Positions 53,312 to 62,844 of a stretch of 64,000 bases of DNA are shown here, in pieces. Position 1 is the stretch's first letter. The number at the start of each line of letters is the position of its first letter. The DNA comes from Chloroflexota bacterium (GTDB taxonomy: Bacteria > Chloroflexota > Anaerolineae > J102): positions 1 to 64,000 of the forward strand of contig JAKOVD010000045.1 of assembly GCA_029782215.1 (NCBI GenBank). The letters are read 5' to 3'. The position numbers were made by a program, and so were the translations under genes. The notes under the pieces are model-generated. The model was not told the DNA's origin and did not search any database. It worked only from the letters and a program-made list of their open reading frames with translations.

Positions 53312-55243
53312 CTTTGCGATGATCTCGATGCTGGTGATCTTGGTGCCTGGGTCGGTGTCCTTCTCCGGGTCGCGCAGCTTGATCTGCTTGAGCACGTCCT
53401 CGCCGGCAGTGAGCTGGCCGAAGATGGTGTGCTGGTCGTCGAGCCAGGGTGTCGGAGCAAAGGTAATGAAGAATTGGCTGCCGTTGGTGTTGGGACCCCG
53501 GTTGGCCATACTCACCACACCCGCCTTGTCATGGCGCAGGGTGGGAACGAACTCATCCTCGAACGTGTAACCCGGCCCGCCGGCGCCGGTGCCGCTGGGA
53601 TCACCGGCCTGCGCCATGAAGTCCTTGATCACGCGGTGGAAGGTCGTGTTGTCGTAGAAACCGCTTTCGGCCAACACCACGAAGTTGTTCACAGCGTTAG
53701 GTGCGTCCTTCTCCTTCAGGTCGATCGTAAGGTCGCCTACATCGGTGTGGATGACGGCGCTGTAGTCCTTGGTGGGATCGATCTGCATGGCGGGGGCGCT
53801 GTTGAAGTAGCCGTCACGCTTCGCCGGTTCGACATCCGCCAGCGGGCGTTTGCCCTGCGGCGGCAGCGTTGGGCTGAAGGGCGTCGGCGTCGGCGTCGGC
53901 GCCGGCAACTGTGACGTGTCGGTCGTCGAGATGTCGATGCGTTGGACCAGAGTGCCCTTGGAATCACCTTCGCCGGGATTGGCCGGGTCGCGAATCTCCA
54001 GCTTGTCCAGCACGTCGGCTCCCTTGACGATCCGCCCCAACGGCGAGAAGCGTTCCGCCAGCCAGGGGGCGGCGCTCAAGGTGAAGAAGAACTGGCCGGG
54101 ATTGCTGTCGGGGGCCTGTTCGGGGCTGCCCAACCAGCCCTTGTCGTTGAAGACGCCCTTGGCCAGCTCGTCGGGGATGAAGTAGCCAGGGCTGCCGTTG
54201 CCGTTGTCGAGCGGGTCGCCGCCGATGGCGACCACCTTGTCGATCACCTGGTAGAAGTGGGTGCCGTCGTAGTAACCGGCACGAGCCAGGGCCACGAAGT
54301 TGTTGACGTTCTCGGGCGCCAGGTCAGAAGCCAGCTCCACGACGATGTCGCCGGCATCGGTATGGAATGTGGCCACGTAGATCTTGCCCTTCTCCAAGGC
54401 GTTTTCAGGAGCCTCGTTCCAGTAGTTGACCCGCTTTTCCGCGGGCATGGTTGCCATGAAGTGGTCGTCGGCCGACACGTCGGGGGCGAAAGGAGTGGGC
54501 GTGGTCGTGGGCGTCGGTAGTTTCGAGTTGCCAGCTTCCGAGATCTCGATGGTCCTGATCGCGTCGCCCATGAAGGTCGGATTCTGCTCGGGGTCGCGCC
54601 GGGTCAACTGGTCGAGCACGGCGTCGCCGTCGACCACCTGGCCGAAAATAGTGTAGTTGCCGTTCAGCCAGTCGGCAGGACCGAAGGTGATGAAGAACTG
54701 GCTGCCGTTGGTGTCGGGACCGCTGTTGGCCATCGCCAGGACACCACGCTTGTCGAAGCTCAACTCAGGATTGATTTCGTCGGCGAAGGTGTAACCGGGA
54801 CCACCCGTGCCGGTCCCGGTGGGGTCGCCGCCCTGGGCCATGAAACCGTCCAGCACGCGGTGGAAGGTCGTGTTGTCGTAAAACCCTTCCTTGGCCAGGA
54901 AGACGAAGTTGTTGACGGCGTTAGGGGCCTTGTCCGCCATCAGTTGGACGGTGATGTCGCCCTTGTCGGTCTTGATCGTCGCCACGTAGATCTTCGCGGG
55001 ATCGATGGTCATGGCAGGCGGCGCCGGCCACTGCTTGGCAGGGGCGCCGGGGGTGCCGAGGGCGTGGGCATTAGAGGCTTCCGGCGAGGCGGCAGGCGTA
55101 CCGGCAGCCTCGGGGCTAGACGTCGTAGCGGCTGCCGGCGTCGCCTGGTTGGCGGGAGGCACAGCGCCGCCGCAGGCGGCCAACAGTACTACGATGAACA
55201 GCAACATCAGGGGGAGGTAGCGAATCGGTTTCAAGGCGAACAC
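53309..55243 (-). CDS. Exported lipoprotein with three cyclophilin domains
   Basis: The 644-residue protein has a lipobox at Cys24 (LLAAC) and a Pro-Ala-Ser linker. Three cyclophilin domains follow at about 85-235, 286-437 and 493-644, joined by Pro-Thr linkers. Domains 1 and 3 keep the catalytic FHRV (Arg128, Arg536) and NGSQFFITF. Domain 2 has FYQV in place of FHRV (Gln331 for Arg), and GQFFFTL in place of the SQFFIT motif, so it is probably not an active isomerase. It would sit on the outer face of the membrane and help fold exported proteins. The promoter was not resolved. Confidence 0.93.
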   Translation of the reverse strand: MFALKPIRYLPLMLLFIVVLLAACGGAVPPANQATPAAATTSSPEAAGTPAASPEASNAHALGTPGAPAKQWPAPPAMTIDPAKIYVATIKTDKGDITVQLMADKAPNAVNNFVFLAKEGFYDNTTFHRVLDGFMAQGGDPTGTGTGGPGYTFADEINPELSFDKRGVLAMANSGPDTNGSQFFITFGPADWLNGNYTIFGQVVDGDAVLDQLTRRDPEQNPTFMGDAIRTIEISEAGNSKLPTPTTTPTPFAPDVSADDHFMATMPAEKRVNYWNEAPENALEKGKIYVATFHTDAGDIVVELASDLAPENVNNFVALARAGYYDGTHFYQVIDKVVAIGGDPLDNGNGSPGYFIPDELAKGVFNDKGWLGSPEQAPDSNPGQFFFTLSAAPWLAERFSPLGRIVKGADVLDKLEIRDPANPGEGDSKGTLVQRIDISTTDTSQLPAPTPTPTPFSPTLPPQGKRPLADVEPAKRDGYFNSAPAMQIDPTKDYSAVIHTDVGDLTIDLKEKDAPNAVNNFVVLAESGFYDNTTFHRVIKDFMAQAGDPSGTGAGGPGYTFEDEFVPTLRHDKAGVVSMANRGPNTNGSQFFITFAPTPWLDDQHTIFGQLTAGEDVLKQIKLRDPEKDTDPGTKITSIEIIAK

Positions 55244-55263
55244 TCTCTGAGAACGGGGGTTGA

Positions 55264-56289
55264 TTAGCGGGGGCCGGGTTTCTCGCGGACTTCAAGCGGC
55301 ACCTGCTCCATGCGCCAGATGATCATAGCGCTGGCGAGCAAGGTGGCCGCGGCAACCACAAGAGCCTCGACGATGGATGCCTGGGTGACGAAGATGGCGA
55401 GCATGCCGTAGGCGCCGCCAAGGAGATAAATGATGAGAACGGCTTCGCGCCGGGTGAAATTCAGGTAGACAAGTCGATGCGAAAGATGGTCTTTGCCTGC
55501 GGTGGTAAAGGGATTGAAACCGCGCCGCAGTCGCGAAATAATGACGAGCGAAGTGTCGAGAACGGGTACACCCAGCACCAAGACGGGGATCATCCAGGTG
55601 ACGGCAGGCACGTTACCCGGGAACCGCAGCTTGATGCCCACCGCCGCCAGGAGGAAGCCCAGGAACAGACTGCCGGTGTCGCCCATGAAGATGCTGGCCG
55701 GGTTGAAATTGTACGCCAGGAAGCCGATACAGGCGCCAAGCAGGGCGGCGGCGAGGATGCCGACAAGATACTGGTTCGACAAGGCAGCCAACAGAACGAA
55801 GAAGGCGCTGGCGACTGCAGCGACGCCTGCCGAGAGCCCATCCATGTTGTCCAGGAAGTTGACGGCATTGGTGATGAAGAGCACCCAGACGAAGGTGGCG
55901 ATTATGTTGAGCGCCGGCACACCGAACGCCGTGATCTGCACCCCGGTCAGTATCAACACCACGACCGGAGCGGCCTGGCCCAGCAGCTTAAACCAGGCCG
56001 GCAGGGCGTGGCGGTCATCCCAGAACCCCAGGAAGGAGATGAGGGTGGCGCCGATGACGATGCCGGCCACCTGGCTGACATAGAAGCGCTGCCCGAACAG
56101 CAGGATCGCCAGGATGACGGCCACATAGATGGCGACGCCCCCCAAAAGGGGCGTGGGGTTCGCATGGAACTTGCGCCCGCTGGGCTGGTCCACCATGTTC
56201 GTGTGGAAGGCCAGGCGGCGCGCCAGCGGCGTGGCGCCGAGGGCAAGCGTGAGGGCTGCTCCAAAGATGAGCATCACTTGCTCGATCAT
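55264..56289 (-). CDS. WecA/MraY-like phosphoglycosyl transferase
   Basis: The 341-residue integral membrane protein has about ten helices and the family motifs [32 protein letters not shown] and [11 protein letters not shown]. It transfers a sugar-1-phosphate from a UDP-sugar to undecaprenyl phosphate, starting a glycan. WecA-type (GlcNAc) is more likely than MraY, because no peptidoglycan genes are near and the neighbours are glycan genes. It starts 3 bases after the ligase-TPR gene. The cyclophilin gene follows after 20 bases. Confidence 0.92.
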   Translation of the reverse strand: MIEQVMLIFGAALTLALGATPLARRLAFHTNMVDQPSGRKFHANPTPLLGGVAIYVAVILAILLFGQRFYVSQVAGIVIGATLISFLGFWDDRHALPAWFKLLGQAAPVVVLILTGVQITAFGVPALNIIATFVWVLFITNAVNFLDNMDGLSAGVAAVASAFFVLLAALSNQYLVGILAAALLGACIGFLAYNFNPASIFMGDTGSLFLGFLLAAVGIKLRFPGNVPAVTWMIPVLVLGVPVLDTSLVIISRLRRGFNPFTTAGKDHLSHRLVYLNFTRREAVLIIYLLGGAYGMLAIFVTQASIVEALVVAAATLLASAMIIWRMEQVPLEVREKPGPR

Positions 56290-56292
56290 CGC

Positions 56293-59200
56293 TCAACCAC
56301 CACCGATTTTTTGCTCAAGCTGCTTGACAAGCGCATCGTACGTGGCGCGCTGGGCCGCAGGCGCGGCATCGCGAGCCCGCCGGGCGTAACTCAGGGCATC
56401 CTGCAGCAGTCCCTTCTTCTGGTAGAGGAGCGCCAGGTTCTGCAGGCTGCTGACGTCATTGGGGCTGACTGCCAGCAGTGCGAGATTAGCCGCAATGGCA
56501 TCGTCCGTGCGACCCATCTGCGCCAACACATAGGCGCGGCCGCTCAGGGCGCGTACGTCCTTCGGGTTGAGCTTGATGGCCTGGTCGTAGTCGGCAGCAG
56601 CCGCTTGCCAGTCTTTGCCCTGCAGCGCCATCTGGGCGCGGCGCAGGTAGGTGTCGGCGTAAACGGGATCGATCTCCAACGAGCGGGCAAAACGCGCCAG
56701 CGCCTTGTCGTTTTCGCCAAGCTGGGCATACACCGTCCCCCACTCGTTCTGCAATTGAGCGTTGTTCGGGCTGAGCATGGTCGCCTGGGCATAGAAGTCG
56801 CTGGCCTTGCGCAGGGCGGCCTCGCGCTCGGTCTTGTCCTGCATCGAGCCGGCGATCGTGCCGTAGTAACGCGCCAGGTTGGCGCTGTGGTCGGTGTTGA
56901 GCGGGTTCAGGTTGCGGGCGTTCAACAGAACCTGCTCGGCCCGGTCCAGAAGTGAGCGCTGCTGCGTAGCATCACTGGCAAGCCGCGCTGCCTCCAACAA
57001 TGAGCGGCCGCGGAAGAGCTGGTAGTAGTCTTCGTTCGGCACCATGGCGCTGATCTCGTCATAGAAGAGCTGCGACGTGGCGTACTCATTACGGCTGTCG
57101 GTCGTCATCGCCAGCTTGAAGTACATGTCAGCGCGAGCCAGGTTCAAGTTGATCGCATTGACGGCATAGAATCCCACCACCAGCAGCACCACCGCCGTGG
57201 CGCCCGCCAGCAGGGGCTGGTAGCTCCAGCGCTGGGCGCTTGCCGGCTTGAGCCAGTAGATGCTGGCCGCCAGGCCCACCACACCCAGGGCCAGCCACAC
57301 ATAGAACGCGGCCAGGTGCCCGACCACGTAGCCCGCCTTCACCTCCACTGGCCATTGCTCGGGGAAGGGCAGCAGCCTGTTTGCCTGGTAAAGGCCATAG
57401 ATCAGCCAGATGCCAAGCGTGACCGCCAGGTAGGCGGCGGCGGCCTTGCCAACGGCGCCGCCCTTAGCCGCCGGAGACCACGCCTCGCCCAGGGCCAGGG
57501 TCAGGCCCACAAAAAGCGTGAAGAGCACAAGCCAGAGCGCGCCGGGTCCAGCCGCCAGGGCGCCATCGCGCAGGTGCGTAACCCACGAACGCCAGAAGAC
57601 CGTCGTCAGCTCGGACAGGGAGGTCTGGTTCGACAGGAAATCCCAGTCCAGGATCAAGAGGATGATGCCCACCACCAGCGCATAAGGAACAAGCTCACGC
57701 CAAAGCGGCGCCTGCTCGGCGGCACGGCGGGCCGGCGCTGCGAGCGGCTTCACCGGCTGGCGGCGGTGCTTGCTGCCGGTCGCTCCAGCCGCCGGGGCCG
57801 GCAGGTGCGCCGGCGCTTCGCCAGTGGGCGCCACCGACACCTGGTCAATGCCCACGGCGACGAGAGCGGCGACAAGAACGAAGAAGTAGGTGCGTGTGGA
57901 CGCGATCGAGATGCCGAGGTGGATCTCCACGAAGTGCGCCACCACGGTTGACAACAAGGCGATGATCAGAAGCTGGCGGCGATCCAGGCGTTCAATGCCG
58001 GCCGCCCCCCGAAAGGCAGCCACGGTCACATAAACCAACACGCCCAGGATGAAGCCGAGGGCCACACCCACGCCGGCAAAGTTCAGATGGCCGCTGACCG
58101 CAGGGATCACCACGCCCAACAGGCCGCCGGCAAACCCCAACAGGATGAACAGGTTGCGGTCGCGTTTGCCATTGATCAGACCAAGCCATTTCAGGGCGTA
58201 GTAGAAGATGCTGCTGAACAGGAGGATATAGGCCAGGAAGCCCAAAAAGCCCGTGGTGACCAGGCTGTCAAACGTCTCGTTGTGCGACCGGTCAGGCGAC
58301 GCGTTGCGCGCCTCCAGGTCGGCCAGGGCCGGAACATAGAAGCGGTTGTACGCCACCCACATGGATTCCGGACCGTAGCCCACCACCTGCCGCACCGGGT
58401 TGAGGACATCAGCAGAACCGTCGGGCCAGGTCAAGGGTCCGTGCGGCTTCAGCATGGACACGACGCCCTCCCAGATCAGGGTGCGGACCTTGCCCGTGCC
58501 CTGATCGGTTTCGAGCATCTGTCCAAGCCGGCCCACATAGGGCAGCTCCTTGAAGGCGGCAAGCGGCGTGTTGGGCACGTTGAGCAGCACCAGCACCGCC
58601 GCACCCGCGACCGCCATGGACACGATGCCCAACCACAGCCAGCGCCATCCCCGCCGGGTGAGAAGCGGCACCAGGAAGAGCGCCAGGGCTGCGAGCACGG
58701 CCAACACCAGGATCAGGAGACCCAGGACGCCGGGAAGCGCCCGCACAGCGGCCAACCCCAGCCCGATCAGCGCCAGCACCCCGAAACCAATCCCCAGGCC
58801 CTTGCCGATCTCCACCAGGGTCAGGCGGCCCTGCTGCGAAGCGCGCTGGCGCAGGCTGGTCAGAGCCAGGAGCAGAAAGACATAGAGACCGGCCGCCAGG
58901 CCCAGCCAGGGACCGCGGCTCTGTGTGAAAATGATGGCGACGAGCTGGATGACCAGCACGAAGAGCAAGGTCCCCGATGTGAGCGCGTCGGTCGTGCTGC
59001 CATCCTTGTCGAGCAGCATGCGCTGCGTGGCATGGATCATGCGCTCGAGCGTCAGGGGCACGGCCAGGATCAGATAGGCGGCGACGAAGATGGCATTGCC
59101 CATGTTCGCGGCCACGCGCTCGGTCGTATCGCCGCCCCACGGCAGCGGGTCGAGCCGGTAGTGCTGTAGGATGCCGTAGAGAGCGATGGGAACGCTGACG

Positions 59201-59664
59201 AGGATGACCGTATACTGCAGCCGCTGCCACTGCCGGCGCGTCCGCAGCGTATCCAGCGCCACCAGGAAGAGCACCATGTAACTCAGCATGCTCAACGTCC
59301 CCTGCAGGCGCTGGTAGGAGCCCCACAGACTCTGCCGCGGGGCCACCGAAAGCACGGTGCTGAGCAAATAGGCGCCGGCCAAGGCGAGCACAGGCAGCAC
59401 GAGCGGCCGTCGCCACAGGGGAAGCTCGCCCGCAGGCGCCGCCGGAGCGCCCTCTGCCGCGGCCCGGCCCAGGCGCAGCCCATCCACGCGCTTGACGATC
59501 CACACGATCAGGGCAAACCAGGCCAAAGAACGCACCAGGGCGATCTTGTCCGGCTCGAAGACACGCTGGGAATAGACGTTGAAATAGAGCGGTGCAGCGA
59601 TCAGAGCGGTCAGCCAGATCGCCTCCAGCACCGCATCGCAGATCGATTGCAGGCGAGAAGGCAT
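56293..59664 (-). CDS. O-antigen ligase/polymerase (Wzy-like) fused to a TPR domain
   Basis: The 1,123-residue membrane protein has an N-terminal half of about 12 helices with the O-antigen ligase/Wzy pattern. The periplasmic loop includes VVGYGPESMWVAYNRFYVP and SHNETFDSLVTTGFLGFLAYI, the HNxxxD-type region of ligases. Several further helices (about 580-820) lead to about seven tetratricopeptide repeats (about 865-1110, SPNNAQLQNEWGTVYAQLGENDKALARFARSLEIDP). TPRs would bind partner proteins. Such fusions are known in Chloroflexota. The start is ATG 59664; residues upstream are non-conserved. Confidence 0.88.
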   Translation of the reverse strand: MPSRLQSICDAVLEAIWLTALIAAPLYFNVYSQRVFEPDKIALVRSLAWFALIVWIVKRVDGLRLGRAAAEGAPAAPAGELPLWRRPLVLPVLALAGAYLLSTVLSVAPRQSLWGSYQRLQGTLSMLSYMVLFLVALDTLRTRRQWQRLQYTVILVSVPIALYGILQHYRLDPLPWGGDTTERVAANMGNAIFVAAYLILAVPLTLERMIHATQRMLLDKDGSTTDALTSGTLLFVLVIQLVAIIFTQSRGPWLGLAAGLYVFLLLALTSLRQRASQQGRLTLVEIGKGLGIGFGVLALIGLGLAAVRALPGVLGLLILVLAVLAALALFLVPLLTRRGWRWLWLGIVSMAVAGAAVLVLLNVPNTPLAAFKELPYVGRLGQMLETDQGTGKVRTLIWEGVVSMLKPHGPLTWPDGSADVLNPVRQVVGYGPESMWVAYNRFYVPALADLEARNASPDRSHNETFDSLVTTGFLGFLAYILLFSSIFYYALKWLGLINGKRDRNLFILLGFAGGLLGVVIPAVSGHLNFAGVGVALGFILGVLVYVTVAAFRGAAGIERLDRRQLLIIALLSTVVAHFVEIHLGISIASTRTYFFVLVAALVAVGIDQVSVAPTGEAPAHLPAPAAGATGSKHRRQPVKPLAAPARRAAEQAPLWRELVPYALVVGIILLILDWDFLSNQTSLSELTTVFWRSWVTHLRDGALAAGPGALWLVLFTLFVGLTLALGEAWSPAAKGGAVGKAAAAYLAVTLGIWLIYGLYQANRLLPFPEQWPVEVKAGYVVGHLAAFYVWLALGVVGLAASIYWLKPASAQRWSYQPLLAGATAVVLLVVGFYAVNAINLNLARADMYFKLAMTTDSRNEYATSQLFYDEISAMVPNEDYYQLFRGRSLLEAARLASDATQQRSLLDRAEQVLLNARNLNPLNTDHSANLARYYGTIAGSMQDKTEREAALRKASDFYAQATMLSPNNAQLQNEWGTVYAQLGENDKALARFARSLEIDPVYADTYLRRAQMALQGKDWQAAAADYDQAIKLNPKDVRALSGRAYVLAQMGRTDDAIAANLALLAVSPNDVSSLQNLALLYQKKGLLQDALSYARRARDAAPAAQRATYDALVKQLEQKIGGG

Positions 59665-59750
59665 GGAACTCAAGTCAACAGGACGAATTGACGTTAGTGT
59701 TCGACAAGATAACCGAACGATCTTACCGCAGGCCTTGGCTGCGGGCAAAG

Positions 59751-60863
59751 TCAACCGCGGTTCAGGACCTCTTCATAGACGCCAAGCACCCGTTCCACCA
59801 GCAGGGGCAGGTCGAACTCCGCCCTGGCCCGCGCCTGTGCGGCAGCGCCCATCGCCCGGAGGCGCGCCGGATCCGCCAGCAGCAGGCGAATGGCCTGGGC
59901 CAGCGTCTCCGGATCACGCGGGGGCGCCACCAGGCCTGTCTCGCCGTGCTGGTTGATCCACGAGGTGCCAGTGCCCAGCTCGGTGGTCACCAGCGGCGCG
60001 CCGGCGGCCATGGCCTCGAGCAGCACGATGCCGTAGGCCTCGCTGCGGTGGCTGGAGGGCAGGACAAAGAGATCGGCGGCCTGGTAGTAGGCAGGCAGGT
60101 CGGCGTCGGCGATGTCGCCCAGGAAGTGCACCCGACCTTGCAGGCCCTCGCGCTCGACCTGGGCTCGCAGGTTGGCGGCCTCAGGCCCCGTGCCGCCGAT
60201 CAGGAGCGTGGCCTCCACCTGGCGCATCGCCTCGACCAGGTAGGTCAGCCCTTTGTAGTAGCGCAGACGGCCGACGAACAGGAGCAGCGGACCCGGATAC
60301 AGACGGCGCAGACGGGCGACTTCCTCCAGGCGCGGCCGCGCAAAGTGGGCGACGTCGATGCCGATAGGCACGACGGTGCAGCGGCCGGCCAGAGGCCGCA
60401 GGTAAGCGGAGCTCTGCACATAGGGCGGGCTGGAGGCGAGAATGCGGTCGGCCCGGCGCAGCACCACGCGCAGCAGCGGGTCGTACAGGCGCAGGATGCC
60501 CGCCTGCCGCACGACGTCGCTCTGGTAGGAAATCACAGTTCCCCGGCCCCGTCCGAGCAGCAGGTTGCTCACCTCGCCGACGGGATAGGGGAACTGCAGG
60601 TGGACGATATCGGGACGCTGGCGCCATGTCTGCCAGGGCAGCGCCACGCTGAGAGGCGTAGAGGCGACCGTGGCCAGGCGTCCCGCCCGGATGACGCGCA
60701 CGCCCTCTTCTGTGGTCACGGTGGTGGCCAGTCCCGCCGGATTCGTGACCAGGACCGTCACGTCATGGCCGCGCTCCGCCTGGGCCCGCGCCAGCCAGTG
60801 CAGGTGGTTCTCGATGCCGCCGAGGATCGGGTAACAGTCCTTGTAGATGTGGAGGATGCGCAT
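59751..60863 (-). CDS. Family 4 glycosyltransferase
   Basis: The 370-residue GT-B enzyme has a glycogen-synthase-like N-terminal fold with GGIENHLHWLARAQAERGHDVTVLV. The GT4 nucleotide-binding region is LFVGRLRYYKGLTYLVEAM, then VLPSSHRSEAYGIVLLEAMAAGAPLVTTELGTGT, with the EX7E-type motif around SEAYGIVLLE. It adds a sugar to a lipid-linked glycan. The upstream GT4 gene ends 2 bases before its start, so the genes are coupled. Confidence 0.93.
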   Translation of the reverse strand: MRILHIYKDCYPILGGIENHLHWLARAQAERGHDVTVLVTNPAGLATTVTTEEGVRVIRAGRLATVASTPLSVALPWQTWRQRPDIVHLQFPYPVGEVSNLLLGRGRGTVISYQSDVVRQAGILRLYDPLLRVVLRRADRILASSPPYVQSSAYLRPLAGRCTVVPIGIDVAHFARPRLEEVARLRRLYPGPLLLFVGRLRYYKGLTYLVEAMRQVEATLLIGGTGPEAANLRAQVEREGLQGRVHFLGDIADADLPAYYQAADLFVLPSSHRSEAYGIVLLEAMAAGAPLVTTELGTGTSWINQHGETGLVAPPRDPETLAQAIRLLLADPARLRAMGAAAQARARAEFDLPLLVERVLGVYEEVLNRG

Positions 60864-60865
60864 GG

Positions 60866-61984
60866 TCAGCTTGCGATGCGGTGGTAGGCCTGCAAGGTCA
60901 ACTCAGCCGTGCGGCGCCAGGTAAAACGGGCCGCCTGCTCCTGTCCTCGCTTCGCCAGGCGCTGGCGCAGGGTCTCATCCGCGGCCACGCGGTGGATGGC
61001 ATCCGCCATTGCCTGCACGTCCATCGGGTCGAACTTCTCGGCTGCCTGCCCCGCCACTTCAGGCAGGCTCGACGTGCGGCTGCACGCCACGGGCGCGCCG
61101 CAGGCCATGGCCTCGAGCACTGGCAGCCCGAAGCCCTCGTACAGGGACGGAAAGACAAAGGCCGTCGCCCCCGCATACAGGGCAGGCAAATCCTCGTTGG
61201 CCACGTTGGGCAGAAAGAGCACGAAAGCCTCCAGGCCCAGCTTGGCCACAAGCTGGCGAGCTTCCGGAAAGCGCGGGTCCCAGGCGCCGGCAATGACAAG
61301 CATCGGGCCCGCCCCGGCGCCCCTGGCCATCGCATAGGCGCTGATCAGCCGCTCCAGGTTCTTGTGGGGCTTGTTGCTGCCGAGATACAGCAGGTAGGAA
61401 GCGGGCAGGCCCAGTCTCCGCCGCAGGGCATCCACCATGGCGGCAGGTTGGGGACAGAACTGCGGATCCGGGGCCAGCGGCGTCACCGTGATGGCGCCGG
61501 CCTGAACGCCGTAGAGCTGCACAAAGTCAGCGGCGGCAGCCTGTGAGATCGCAGCAAAGCCGTTGGCGCTGCGCAGGGCCAGGCGCTGCACCACCTCGAT
61601 GGAAAGGCGGGCGCGCAGCGAATAGTCGGTGGGAAAACGGCGCGGGATGACATCAAAGAGGGTCAGGAGGTTGGGGAGTCCCAGCCGGTAGGGTCGCACA
61701 TTGTAGGGCAGGTGCACCACGTCAGGCCGCAGAGAGCGGATCAACTGCGGCAGTTCCGTCTGCTCGCGCCAATGGAAGGTCGGGATGCCGGTGGCGTGCA
61801 GTCGCACGTGTGGGTGTCGCGCCAGCGCCGCCAGGTCGTAGCGGGTGTTGGGCAGCGCCGGGTTCACCAGCAGGATGATCTCGCCCTCATGGACGCCGGC
61901 GAGGGCATTGACCAGGTTGAAAACGTAGCGTCCGATGCCGGGAAAGTGATCCTGGACGGTGCGGGCGTCAAGCACAAGCCGCAT
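60866..61984 (-). CDS. Family 4 glycosyltransferase
   Basis: The 372-residue GT-B enzyme has LVLDARTVQDHFPGIGRYVFNLVNAL at the N-terminus and the GT4 core YLLYLGSNKPHKNLERLISAY. The C-terminal nucleotide-sugar region is AFVFPSLYEGFGLPVLEAMACGAPVACSRTSSLPEVAG. ATG 61984 is preferred over TTG 61993, which lies inside the upstream gene's stop. The retaining enzyme transfers a hexose; the acceptor is unknown. Confidence 0.93.
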   Translation of the reverse strand: MRLVLDARTVQDHFPGIGRYVFNLVNALAGVHEGEIILLVNPALPNTRYDLAALARHPHVRLHATGIPTFHWREQTELPQLIRSLRPDVVHLPYNVRPYRLGLPNLLTLFDVIPRRFPTDYSLRARLSIEVVQRLALRSANGFAAISQAAAADFVQLYGVQAGAITVTPLAPDPQFCPQPAAMVDALRRRLGLPASYLLYLGSNKPHKNLERLISAYAMARGAGAGPMLVIAGAWDPRFPEARQLVAKLGLEAFVLFLPNVANEDLPALYAGATAFVFPSLYEGFGLPVLEAMACGAPVACSRTSSLPEVAGQAAEKFDPMDVQAMADAIHRVAADETLRQRLAKRGQEQAARFTWRRTAELTLQAYHRIAS

Positions 61985-61989
61985 GGCGC

Positions 61990-62844
61990 TCAACCACTCC
62001 TCCGCACAGCGTCACGCAGCCGCGTGAGCAGCCCGTAGGCCGCCAGCCCGGCCGCCAGCCATGCCTGCGCGGGCCAGCCGTAGTGCTTGCGGTAGAAAGC
62101 GGCCAGGCTGTCCCGGTAAGCGCGCTGCGCCGCCGGGTTCTGCTTCAAGCTCTGCCCGCCCAGGTGGGTGATGCTGACCTGGGGGCAGTAGAACACCCTC
62201 CAGCCCGCCTCGCGCAGCCGCAGGCAGAGGTCGTTGTCCTCGAAGTACATGAAGAAGGCCTCGTCGAAGCCTCCAACCTGCGCCAGCGCCTCGCCCCGCA
62301 CCAGGAGACAGGCCCCGGAAGCCCAGTCAACCACCTGGGTGTCGCCGGTTGCCCAATCGTGCAGCGCCTGGCCGTGCGCCAGGCGGCGCCAACCGCGGCG
62401 GAGCAGGTAGCCCGGTCGGGGATCTTGGCCAAAGGCGTAGGGTTGAACGCTGCCGTCCGCCTGGAGCAGCCGCGGACTGCAGGCGCCGGCTTCGGGATGA
62501 CCGTCCATGAACGCCGCCAGGCCGGCCAGGGAGCCTGGGGGAGCGATGGTATCGCTGTTCAGGAAGAGGACATAGCGTCCCCGGGCCAGGGCGATGCCCT
62601 GGTTGTTAGCGCGTCCGAACCCCGCGTTGGCGGCGTTGCGCACAAGCTGCACGGCCGGAAAGCGCTCGGCCACCATGCTGGCGCTGCCATCCTGGGAGGC
62701 ATTGTCGATGACGATGGCCTCCCAGCGAACAGGAGCGGCCGCAGGCAGGGCGAGCAGCGCCTGCGCCAACAGATCGCGCACGTTCCAGCTCACGATCAGG
62801 ATGGAAAGGTCGTAGGGCGGCGCGTTCCGATCAGGCGATGACAC
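61990..62844 (-). CDS. Family 2 glycosyltransferase (rhamnosyltransferase-like)
   Basis: The GT-A enzyme of about 284 residues has LSILIVSWNVRDLLAQALLALP, VIDNASQDGSA and YVLFLNSDTIAPPG (DxD-type), then MYFEDNDLCLRLREAGW, a pattern seen in rhamnosyltransferases. The open frame continues upstream inside the preceding gene. GTG 62844 is the proposed start, overlapping the preceding gene by 14 bases. It is coupled to the GT4 genes downstream. Confidence 0.88.
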   Translation of the reverse strand: MSSPDRNAPPYDLSILIVSWNVRDLLAQALLALPAAAPVRWEAIVIDNASQDGSASMVAERFPAVQLVRNAANAGFGRANNQGIALARGRYVLFLNSDTIAPPGSLAGLAAFMDGHPEAGACSPRLLQADGSVQPYAFGQDPRPGYLLRRGWRRLAHGQALHDWATGDTQVVDWASGACLLVRGEALAQVGGFDEAFFMYFEDNDLCLRLREAGWRVFYCPQVSITHLGGQSLKQNPAAQRAYRDSLAAFYRKHYGWPAQAWLAAGLAAYGLLTRLRDAVRRSG

